Below are positions 22,701 through 34,817 of a stretch of DNA of 64,000 nucleotides, piece after piece. Under the pieces are notes generated by a model, which did not search any database, had not been told where the DNA came from, and saw nothing but the letters and a program-made list of their open reading frames with translations. Made by a program: the position numbers and the translations under genes. Every line of letters starts with the position of its first letter. Within the stretch, counting starts at the first letter, position 1. The DNA lies in the NCBI RefSeq assembly GCF_043641665.1, contig NC_092203.1, forward strand, positions 2,480,001-2,544,000, read 5' to 3'. This DNA comes from Enoplosus armatus (lineage: Eukaryota > Chordata > Actinopteri > Centrarchiformes > Enoplosidae).

Positions 22701-25700
22701 GTCTTTAGGTTGTGTACCAGGTGGAGTCCTGGTTCCGGCTCTCTCTTGTCCCCTACTGTCCACACACCAACAATGTCCAGAGGAGCCGTGACACTGTAAT
22801 ACAGAATAATAGTAATCATAATGACAGAGGAAAGACATCACGTCTCCATACATTGAAACCAGATCTTACCTGTTGAGCTGTGTATTGTCCATTTGAATCA
22901 CACTGAGGCACAAACACTCCTGGTATAGGATATCCCTCTGGATTGGTGGTCTGTACGCTGTCTCTGTGCACCTCACAGTAAGTTTTAGGACGCACGGGTT
23001 CATCTGAGCATTTCAGATTAAATAATAGAAAATACATAGTCACTCCAGAGGCCTTAAATCCAGTGAGCAGATACTTCTCTCTTTACATTTGAATCATACT
23101 TCACTCAAAGAGAATTGACCTTTTCGCTCACCTGGTCTGTCACAGTCTTTAGGTTGTGTACCAGGTGGAGTCCTGGTTCCTGCTCTCTCCTGCCCCCTAT
23201 TGTCCACACACCAACAATGTCCAGAGGAGCCATGACACTGGAGCAATAAAAAAATGATGGTTATATTTCTTCATGTTTCTAAAAGCTTCATGAAATTGAT
23301 AAATAAACCTACCAATTGTCAATCAGATGCTAACCTGCAGTGGTGTGTACTGTCCTTCTGCATCACACTGGGGCACATAGGCTCCAGCTATGGGATATCC
23401 CTCTGGACTGGTGGTCTGAACACTGTCTCTGTGGTGCTCACAGTGAGTCTTAGGACGCTCTGGTTCATCTCGATGAGAAAGACAGACAATAATAATATAC
23501 ATATTCTTTTAGAGCATGTATCATAGCAGATACAGCAGGAACCCTCCTATCATTCCACAATGGATTGGTAAGTCATTAAATACATTGAGTAACAACAACA
23601 ATTAGATCTAAATTATTATATACTGTAAAAAGTGATTTTCCATGTGTAATGTTTGTAACTACAAGACATGTCTATATTTCTAATACAGACTAATCAAGTG
23701 TATATAATCATTACTGATTATGCCCATATGGAGTGCATAGTTAATTATGAACAACAAGTACAGCCTATCATAAAGTGATAATCAATCACGACTAAAAATT
23801 GTTACAAATATACATGTTTTAACGCATTTGCTAAATATCCTTTTGCAAATTATAATTTTGTATTATAATTACATTATCCTTTTCTGCATAGGGTACTGCT
23901 TTAGGTTAATGCTGGATGTGTGGACTGGGCTGTGTTTGAGCTAAGATCTACAAATGTACTTTAAAAAGGCACATTTTAAAGGGATGACTGGAGTAATATT
24001 GACGACTCCTTTAGCTGATATATACAGTTAATATAAAAAAGTTGCAGTTACTTTTAGCGACAGTATATACATCAAATGTACTTTTTTCTTTTTTCTCATA
24101 TCTTTTTAGCTTCATCTTACTGTTTCACTCTGCCATCCTTTAACTTCCCACCGCACACAGTGATATCACCTGTTTTTCCAGGCATTCCAAGGCTATGACC
24201 CAATGACCTCAATAGTGCACCACTTAAAGGTTAGACACACGCTCACGTAAACGTGTCTGTTTGACTTGTCATTGACGTGAGGAATTATGGGGTTCACAGG
24301 TCAATGTTTGGCAAGGAAAGCCTCGGAGAGCCATGACATAATACACCTGCTGATGCTGGTAAAGTTACTGCAGATACAACAGTTTTAAGCACTCATGGGA
24401 AGCTGAGTAGAAGGAGAGGTCTGTCTATTCATGTATATGTTTCTTTCTCACCTGGTTTGTCACAGTCTGTAGGTGGTGCACCAGGTGAAGTCCTGGTTCC
24501 TGCTCTTTCCTGTCCCCTATTGTCTACACACCAGCAATGTCCAGTGGAGCCATGACACTGAAAAATATACATTTTATTAATTGCATGCAGGCAGAATGTA
24601 TCATGTTATATCAAATGAAATTCAAAAACAATATCAGTTCATCTGTCTGTCAATTAGCCAATCAATCATTAGATGCTGACCTGCAGTGGTGTGTACTGTC
24701 CCTCTGCATCACACTGGGGCACATAGGCTCCAATTATAGGATATCCCTCTGGACTGGTGGTCTGCACACTGTCTCTGTGGTGCTCACAGTGAGTTTTAGG
24801 ACGCTCTGGTTCATCTGGGGAGGAAAGCATAAAATGTATTTACACGAGAAACTGCCTAGCTAGCGGAGGAAACGGCTGGCCTGGCTCTGTCCAAAGGTAC
24901 AACAAACACTGCCACCCAGTATCTCTAAAGCTCGCTAATTAACATGTTTGTTTAAAAAAAATGAAATGTAAAAATAACAATTTATGGTTGTGGCCCCCTG
25001 CTTCCAGTATTTAAGCTAAGCTGACAGTCTCCTGGATCTAGCTTAATATTAACTGTACGGGCATGAGAGTGGTATCCATCTTCTCATCTAACTCTCCAAA
25101 AGAAAGCAAATAGGCTGATTCCCCAGAATGTTGAACTGAACCTTTAACGCCTGAAGGTCTCTCCAGCAAGAAGGACGCGAGGTTGTCTGCTTGAACAATG
25201 AGCTCATTCTCGAGCTGGGTGTTTCCTCTAAATGTTGATTACATTTGGTGTGTTCGGGTGCAGTGTGCACAGGCTGCCAGCCAAAACCTCACCTGGTTTG
25301 TCACAGTCTTTGGGTTGTGTACCAGGTGGGGTCCTGGTTCCTGCTCTCTCTTGACCCCTATTGTCCACACACCAACAATGTCCAGAGGAGCCATGGCACT
25401 AAAATAACAACAGCAGTAAACACAATAAATTCATGTATTTTAAGTTTGTTGAAATGACTGATATGAAAATAATGTTTCATGGATTAAACAAATTACAAAC
25501 ACTGACTTGTAATGATCTGTACTGTCCATTAGCGTCACACTGAGGTACGTAGGCTCCAACAACAGGATATCCCTCTGGACCTGTAGTCTGGACACTGTCT
25601 CTGTGGTGCTCACAGTGAGTTTTAGGACGCTCTGGTTCATCTGTAAAGGAAGTAATTAAATAATTGACAATTACTAATGAATGTGCTGTTGAACAAATTT

Positions 25701-27825
25701 GCACTAATGTGGTCTCTCAGGAACAGATTGTGTGATGTCTCTGCCATGCTGGTTAGCAAATTCTAGCACCTTCATTATTCATTCATCTTTTGACCCCATC
25801 ATATCCTCTAAATAATAAGCTTCAAGACAATTTGTTTATTAAAATGTTATTCAAAAATTGGAAAGTGGTGTCCTGTCAATTTTCTCAGGCTAAGCTAGGT
25901 TTACACAGCAATGAGATGCTCTCTTTTTAAATTGAGTTTCATCTTTTCTCCTCCTCCTCCTCGCTGGTGATGAGGCACACCGGGGTGGTGTCATTTGCAT
26001 ATATGAGCATTTTATGAGGTTTGATGTCCAGACATACCAAGTTTAGATCCTAAAATTAGAGCCTAAAACACTAATATGTCATGATAATATGTGTGTGTCC
26101 AAATTGGTTTACAACACACTCAAGAGAATATCTAGATTTTGAGAAGAATGCATTTTCCTCACCTGGTTTGTCACAGTCTGTGGGTGTTGTACCAGGTGGA
26201 GTTCTTGTTCCGGCTCTCTCCTGTCCATTACTTTCCACACACCAGCAATGTCCAGTGGAACCATGACACTGCAATAAAGCAACAACAATATATTTTATCA
26301 GTATGAGAGTTCTTTCAGTTGGGGGTGATAAAAAGTCCTTTCACTTAATTCACAACAAACCTGCAAAGGTATGTACTGTCCATTATCACCACATTGGGGC
26401 ACATAGGCTCCTATTATAGGATATCCCTCTGGACTGGTGGTCTGAACACTGTCTCTGTGGTGCTCACAGTGAGTTTTAGGCCGCTCTGGTTCATCTGGGG
26501 AGATAATGACGAGCAAAATAGAAAAAACAAATATATACCCCTTTCTTGAAGACCAACTACCAGGGAAAGAGTTAATAACTTTGAAAACACATATGTTACC
26601 ATCAAGCAATCACTCTGATGCTTTTTGATACAATAGACTATAGGTGTGTTTTTGTCAGTGGGTGTATATCTCACCTGGTTTGTCACAGTCTTTGGGGGCT
26701 GTACCAGGTGGTGTCCTGGTTCCTGCTCTCTCCTGTCCCCTACCGTCCACACACCAACAGTGTCCAGTGGAGCCGTGACACTGGAATGAATTATTAAACG
26801 TTTCCAAATCAGTACGTCACTTTACTCAGGTCATCAGTCGGCCATGCACTTCGCCTGTCTATCAGTCAGTGCCCACCTGCAGTGGTCGGTACAGTCCGTC
26901 AGAGTCGCACTGAGGGATGAAGGCCCCAAGACTCGGACGACCACCTTCATCACCACTCTGCAGACTGTCTCTGTGCTGCTCACACTGGCTCTTTGGGCGA
27001 ATTGTCTGTCCTGTAAAAACATTTTATTGCTTAGTTTTCTTTACTCCCATATCTTTGTATTTGGTTATTTTTGGATATGTATTGTTATTTATAGAGTATA
27101 TCTACACTATCAGTTATATCCACATTGCATGATCCTATCTCACAAACTGTACTTTGTTTCTATAAAATAGCTACAGTATTTTAATAGGAGAACTGATTAG
27201 TGCACATGGGGAGAGCTCAGAACAAGTGACAAAGATGAACTGAAATGAAAGTAATTAAAAAAATATAATGCTGCAATTAGAGACAAAAATTATCCCTAAC
27301 TGTACAAAACATTATAAAAATATGATTTGTTTTGAAAATTCATACTGCAACTTTTTCATTCATGCATGACAAAAATTCATGCATGACTATAGTTAGCAAT
27401 TTTTCTGACCTTCCTGCTGGGAACAGTAGAAACCATCGCCATAAAACCCTGGCAGGCACTGACACTGGAAGGAACCCAGTCCATTGATACATCTGGCACT
27501 GATATGACATGGAGAGGAGCTGCATTCATCCATATCTAAGAAAACAGAAGGGGGCAAAAAAACAAAACAAAATCAATAACCAAAAATGTAGAAACTCATA
27601 AATATAAATTCCACTAACTCCACAAATGTATATGGATATATAAAATGATGTCTGGCTGCTGGCTGGAAATAATTCAGTTCAGTGGTATCTTATCTTATCT
27701 TATCGTATCAGTATTTGGTTAATTTCAAAGCCTTGTGTAAAGTATTACATTATCTGTCATTATCTGTAGGGAGGGTTTAAAGGAAGTTCATCAGAAGTTC
27801 ATACTGATGGGTGAAAGGAGGACGA

Positions 27826-27860
<35 letters not shown>

Positions 27861-30800
27861 CAGGACTCCACAGGACTCTCCTCCACACATTCCAAAGCCA
27901 AACACACATTGTGTCATTGCTCCATTTGTCTTTCACGTTCACCCCCTCCTCCCCTGTCTAATCTCACCCTCTCGTTCTCACATTAGTCCTCTCGTTCCCA
28001 CTCTTGCTCTCACATTTGTCACCCATCCTCCCCTCTCGTTGTGTTTCCTGGCTTTTGCAGCTGTGCGTTACTGTTGTGGAAGAAATGTTTTGCCTGCGCT
28101 TGGACAAATACGTGGGTGTCTTCCAAATATTCAGCTCATTTTGGGACATGCTCCAAAACATCTCATGTAAAGGACCAGATGAGACCATGGTGAAGATGAG
28201 AGAATGACATGGTTGCCATTGTAATAAAGTATGTGTTTACGGAGTGTATTTGCATTACATGTATCACAATTACAGTACATGCAGGAGAACAGGCTGATGC
28301 CGCTCGACTCAGCAGACAGCAGCATCTTTAATGGTTCTATATGACGTTGTATAAAGTCAGGCCTTTATGTTTAGTGGCTTTATCTTTGCTGATGTAGTTT
28401 TTCAGTGAAATGATGAAATGTCAGCTTAAAGACAAACCACTACAATGGGTTTGTCATTCATTTTAGAGAATAATTAACAGGTGTTGAAACTTGTCAGACC
28501 AAAAACACAAAGAGGGGGGCAGGTGATGATGCTTAGGGAACTTTGAAGTACTTAAGAGTTGCTTTACTGAGAGTTAATATACCAACAGTGAGTACATCAA
28601 ATTATCAAGATAGTATAGATCTCTTTTTGTTAAAATTTTAGTCATGCTGGGCTCTAGGCTCAACATTGGTCCGTTGGTTGGCCTGTCCAACACTTCGTTC
28701 CAGAATGAAATATCTCAACAACTATTGGATTTAGTACATTTCACTCATTGCAACTCACCAACACAGGTACGGCCATCGAAGCCAAACTCAAAGCCACTCT
28801 GGCACTGGCAGCGATGGCTACCAGGCAGGTTCATGCACTGAGCGTGAGCACCGCATGAACTCAGGCCCTCAGCACACTCATCTACATCTGAAGTGAGAGA
28901 AAAGGAGAGTTAAGTGAGACAGTTTTTCTATGACAACATGTAGCATGCTGCATGTGTGCGGCAGTGTAAAATCATTACTTGTCATTACTGGTGCTTTTAG
29001 TGTATATACATTGTGTGCCTGCTTGTTTGTGTCTGCATTCTTAAATGTGTAATACACAGGACAAAAGCACACACAGATTATGTGACCAGAGAGAGGCACT
29101 GAGGCCCAGTCATGGGAACTAAGGCCGAGCCTGGGGCTTTCCTAGTGCTGTCAGCAGGAGAGAAAGACCTGCTGCTGGGCTAATGACAGGCCACGCACCA
29201 GCTTTAAGCCCTGAGAGTCCCTGTTAACTAAAGAATTAACTGGAGGAGGAGGGAGAGGCAGGATGGAGCGAAGAGAAGAGAAGAGAAGAGAAGAGAAGAG
29301 AAGAGAAGAGAAGAGAGACAGATGAGAGTACACATGATTCCTTCCATCCAGCCTGTACTTGACCCCTCTACACTGGATGGACAGATGTTGATGAAACACA
29401 GACACACTGCCTTGAACTGTCTTTAACTTTGTCGGCATGTGTAAGCGTGTGAGGGAGAGAGACAGCAATAGACTAAGCAAAAAGGAGGTGTACATACACT
29501 GTCACGGTGCTGGACAGTATATCTTGTACATGTGCATGTACATGCATGCCCATATAAAGTGCTGACAGACAAAGGTACCGTAGCAGTTGCGTCCATCCCC
29601 TCTGTAACCAGTGGCACACTGGCACTGGAAGGCCTGGCCCTCCAGCGGGATACACTGGGCCGTGGTGTCACAGTCATGGTTCCCAGCATAGCAGGGATTG
29701 ACCAGCTCTGGCCCTGTGGGCTCAACTGCAGAGAGGAGCAGAGACAGATTCAATAACATGAGGGACAGAAGAGAAATCATCACTGTTTAATACAACACAA
29801 CAGTGATTCTGAACACATGCAGAAGTACTCATTATGCAGACTGGCAGTTGTGACTGATATATTATTACATTATTCCACTGTTAATACAGATGCATCAAAA
29901 AGGAACAATTTTATCGCAGCTACTTATTTACAGTACAGTTCAGTAGCTTAGCCCGGTCCCATGCAAGCGGTAACAAGATAAATCTCGGGGGTCTGGGTTG
30001 TAAACTATTATTTGTTAGTGCTGATAGTGAAACTGTTAGTACAGTACTACTTCTGGGACCAATGTAAAAACACCCAAGCGAGGAGGATTTAGCAGCACGA
30101 TAGAGATGAGATAAAAAAACAAACAAATAGGTTTCAAATAAACCTAAAGAGACAGTAACATAATGCAATTACTGTCTGTGCATCCAGAGGGACACATGAC
30201 AAGAATGTACTGCACAGACTCTGCCACACTCCACATGTCCTGAATTGAGATCTGGATTATTCAACAGTAAAAGTCCAATGATTACAGCAGTGATTACAGG
30301 ACAGCCTAACCAAACACACATGTAAAATCTCTCCAGACAAATTCCCATAGGACGGTTTCCTCTTAGGAAGTGACTCCCTTCATGTTCGCAATATTCAACA
30401 TATGGATAAGGTTAGACACACATATATGTGAGAGAGACACACAGACAGAGGGATGAGTGAGCGGATGTGTGTTCAGGGTTTCCTCATACCAACGCACGGC
30501 TCAGACACACAAGACAATTTAAACAACAGCCCTCTGACTTACTTCTGGAAAATCAGGAGGGAAAACAGCAGAGTAGAAACAACCAGGGGAATCATTAGAA
30601 AAGAATGTGAAAGACGTAGAAATATGATTAGAATTGTGTGCAACTCTGCTTTAAAATGTTCCAGAGAGCACACATCAGGATGGGTGACACAGTTGGGGAT
30701 CCAGCCCCAAATCTTGGCGGTGTGCCTCGGATCCACTGAAATACTGTTAATTAGTGTGAGTTTCAAGTGTTATTCTGAAAGGCCAGTTGGTCACACTGTC

Positions 30801-31260
30801 TACATATGGCACACTAACACTTTTTAATGATGTTTAAGGATGGACTTTTTCTTTACCATCAGAGGCATCATCCACTATAAACAACAACAACAACAACACA
30901 CACACTTACACCTAAACAAAATTAAACTCACAGACACAGACATTAGGCACAGCTTGCTTCCATCTCCTACAGCCAGAGGCCAATTCTGGCTCATTATCAG
31001 AGAGAGAGCGAGAGAGAGAGCGAGAGAGAGAGAGAGAGAGAGAGACTCTTCAAAGTCCTGAATGTGGCCGGGAAGGAGTGGAGATGAGAGGGCGAGATAC
31101 ATGTGGATAGGAGAAAAGATGGAGGGATAATTAGAGAGAGAAAGAGCGAGAGAAGGCGAGCGGGAGAGAGGGGTGGAGAACAAACACAAACACCATACAT
31201 GCACTACACACCATCAAAGCAATGACTGCAGTTTCCCACCTGTTACAACTCCTCCACACA

Positions 31261-31320
<60 letters not shown>

Positions 31321-32053
31321 TTGGTTTTACAGGGGCGTGGCTATAAGTGTATCAAGATGGCCATGGTGCACTGGCCACTCTTCCAATCCAAATTCCAATG
31401 ACCCACCCTTTGTGCAACACAAAATTATCTATCTATCATCACTGACTTTTACTGACACGCTGAAATGACCTGAAATTTGAGTGAGTGAGATGAAAGCTAG
31501 CCCTTTATTAAATACACTGAAGGGGCAGCGAGTGGCCGTGTTGTTACTGGTCCAGAGAGAAGATAAAATACGATCCAGAATGTCCAGTTTTGCTAATAGA
31601 TCCACAAGTTTAAAGCCAGCAGTTTAAAGGGGCCTTCCACCAACTTTACACATGAAGGTCAGTTTACTGATCATGGAGAGGACTATTGGCCCTCGAAAAA
31701 GGGCTTACAAAATCAATATTGAATTACATGTTCTAATAAAAAACAGCATATGAGCCAATCTATGCAAATCTTTAACAATGAAACACTTTGATTTGTAATT
31801 TAGCATTTCATTTGAAGCATTGGAGGTTAGAACTTCAATTTGTTCTCTCCCTTTCTCAGTCTAGTGTTTTAACTTCTCCTGCAATCTCTGATTCTCATGA
31901 CATCAGTGGGCAGCTATTCTGCCCGGCAACCCCCCCTCCCCGCTAGAAAATCTGTCATTGGCTGGGATATTATTTCCCAGAAAGCGTAAGACCCTTGAAC
32001 ATACACACACATGCTCTCTCTCGCGCGCGCGCGCGCGCACACAAGCACACACG

Positions 32054-32127
<74 letters not shown>

Positions 32128-32305
32128 ACTTAACCCATGTTTACAAAACCCCTGATCCCAGAAAGCTCTTCCAGCTGTGCTTTGGGTGTATCAGTGTGTG
32201 CGCACGTGCTCGTGTGAGATGTGTCATCATAGCCTTTTTAATCAACGTGTTGACGTTTAAATGACAGAAACTTGGTCTGGATTCAAAGACGGGGGGGAAA
32301 AAATC

Positions 32306-32345
<40 letters not shown>

Positions 32346-34544
32346 CTCTCCATCGTTTGAGGTCTATTGTCTCTGTGTCTCTCCCTGGTTTTCATCAGAA
32401 AGAGTGGGTAGAGAAAGCATGACCACCGTGTGTTGACAGAAAAAGAACATGACGTGCTCATGCTGTATTTCTATACACATTTGTATAGTCTGTTTTTCTG
32501 ATAGTATCTGCTGAAAGGATGAGTGTGGATGTTGCAAGGGAAGATAAAAATCAAGCTGAAGGAGGAGAAGGTGTGAAGAACCTTGCATCTAATAAAACAA
32601 TTAAAAACAGAAATAACAAATTAAAGAGACGTGTGCTTCCTTTCGTGCCAACTTCCCATTGACTGAGGTCCAAAAGAAACCTCTGTTTCTCTGGCTGATA
32701 TTGGTCGAGTGCTGGAGTTAAGATTCACACACTATAAAGATTTAACAACCATGGAAACATAAACAGGAAAAGATACATTCAATACGCTTGTCAGCCATAC
32801 ACACACGCTTCCAAACACAAGGAGAGATAAAGTATGTGATGAGTTGTTAAATTTAGTCACTAAATTTTAACATTGTTGATATTTAAATTCCGTGGAATTT
32901 ATAGCACCATCTATCTGAATTTATGTGGTCTGAATTCCCCTGTCAACAGTCAATTTCAAGTTGTGCAATTTCAAAAATGTTATTTCCAGTATATATATTC
33001 TTTAGGGTTCATCAATTCAGCTAAAAAAGTACCCAATATTCAAAAACTACATTCAAATTGCTCAATTCAAGACAAAAAATCTGCTTACATTGGCTTAGTA
33101 CACTAGAATAAAATCATTATGGCCATTAAGTTCTGTGGTTTTGGTTTTGTGCTCTGGTGCCCCAAAGTACTTTCAGATACCAAACCCAACAATAAGGTCG
33201 ACGTTCTTCTCTCCATTTATTTATTTTTCCTCAAGCTAGAATTTCATTGAATATTGCTGGAATCCATTCAGCTTTAACTACTTGTCCAGCTCACTCTACA
33301 GGACAAGACAAGTCATAAATGCCAATCATCTGCGTGAACACACCAAACTAGTCAAGTATCTAAAGTCAGCTGTGACGCAAATCGCGGTTACGAAGATGGC
33401 TGTAAACGGTGTCGTGTGTCTGCAGCTTTTGGTAGACGATGAACCCAGAACCAGCAGATGTAATACAGACATTTTAACATGTCTTCTATGGTTTCAGCGT
33501 ATAATTATCCCTCAGCTGGCAGCATGAGTGTCGAGCTGAGCTCCGTCCAACTCTGCACCGTGGTTTGGCTGAGGTTTCTGTGGCAGAGCTACAACAATTA
33601 CAAGGTGGTCTGGTTTCTAGTTGTGGCTCTGGAACAGCAAACCTCACGTTTTCAACGCCTCCAGTGTGTTCACCCACTTAAAGATTGACAGTCATGGTCT
33701 GGAATGGATTTAAGCAGTCACTCAGATACTCGGTTATCAATATAATGGCTCAATGTTGGTCAGTGCCGTTATCCCTGTCCACAGGTAGACTGTACTGATA
33801 TGTTTTCTAAGCCTGATTCCATCTCAAACTTCATACAAGGTTACATTATCCCTCTAATCCCAGCATGACCCACCTCCGACTGGGCTGATCTTGTTGGTGA
33901 TGGCGTATCTCAGGATCCGCTCCTCCTTGACGTACATGACAAACACCCGCTCCATGGTGATCTGCAGCGTCTCTGGGGTGACGGCACGGTTGCCGTGTCG
34001 ACAGTCGCGGTAGGTGATATTCTGCTTCAGCTGGAAGGAGAAGGACTCAGAGCCTCGGTCTGCCGAAACGACTGAAAACTCCCTCACAGAGGTGGAGGTG
34101 GCAACTGGAGAGAGTAAGAGAAAATGAAAGGTTGTAGGCAAATGAAGGCATCAAATGTTACACGCAGTTTATCGCTTGTGGTTGTTATGGTTACCAGATG
34201 GGTAGTACTGGTAGGTCTCCTTGAAGGGATCCATAGTAACTTCAGCTCCAGGGGGCAGGAAGGGCACGTTGCCGCTGACTACAGTATCCACAGTGAGATG
34301 GTTGTGGTCGTCAAGGCCACGGCCCGTCTGAATGATTGACAGGCGCTGGTTGCCAGGGTAGAAGATCACCTCTGCACGACGAGTGAACTCAGCACCTGGA
34401 AATACAATTAGTCGATCAATCAATCAGTCAATTGTTCTTTTGTTTGTGTATTATCTTTATGACACATTACTGCAGACACACAAACAGTGCAGCAGTTGCA
34501 TATCATAAAAAGTGGAATGTCTGCAATGGTGACATCTGTACAAA

Positions 34545-34592
<48 letters not shown>

Positions 34593-34763
34593 CTGCTTCC
34601 TATTAGAGAGGGGAGGGGGAAGCCTGATATCACATCACATCCCTGGAGACAATACAGCTGGCTGGGAAACGGAAAACACACACACACACACACTGTAGAG
34701 GAGTTCCCTCATCTCTCTACAGATGTGCTCAAGAGTCAAGATATACAAGGCAACATACTTAAC

Positions 34764-34817
<54 letters not shown>

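Larger units (their letters stand above)
21732..27010 (-). repeat. nid2: nid2 array of seven near-identical TY modules
   Basis: Fourteen exons alternate 134 and 106 bases, giving seven 80-residue modules (residues 857-1416). Each 134-base exon carries C1 and C2 (context [10 protein letters not shown] and VPQC). Each 106-base exon carries C3-C6 ([24 protein letters not shown]). All six disulfide cysteines and the CWCV/PQC signatures are intact in every copy. Introns inside modules are 76-123 bases and phase 0; introns between modules are 128-983 bases and phase 1. Modules 2-7 differ at only a few positions; module 1 is more diverged. TY modules in some proteins inhibit papain-family cathepsins; in nidogens a direct inhibitory role is not established. 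Confidence 0.95.
27410..29725 (-). other. nid2: nid2 exons 15-17: three EGF modules, one with RGD
   Basis: Each exon is one phase-1 EGF module. Exon 15 (29725-29579) ends [11 protein letters not shown] and so carries an RGD integrin-type tripeptide. Exons 16 (28887-28759) and 17 (27535-27410) begin DVDEC and DMDEC, the calcium-binding EGF signature. Exon 17 also keeps the Asn-hydroxylation pattern [12 protein letters not shown]; exon 16 has His at the aromatic position. With exon 10 this makes four EGFs, whereas mammalian NID2 is described with five. Confidence 0.92.
29726..33873. other. nid2 intron 14 (4.1 kb), repeat-rich
   Basis: No coding exon recognised, although a fifth EGF exon might be expected between exons 14 and 17. 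Contains GA tracts (about 31000-31045), CA tracts (31265-31313), the CG/CA tract at 32022-32126 and a TC tract (32310-32341). Confidence 0.6.

Noticed and set aside
31903..32264. Long frames of alternating Cys-Val or His-Thr
   Set aside because: These are translations of the (CA)n tract. They have no domain and no splice context.
33282..33688. Possible extra nid2 or retroposed coding exon
   Set aside because: Frames on the plus strand are antisense to nid2, show no known motif and lack convincing splice borders.
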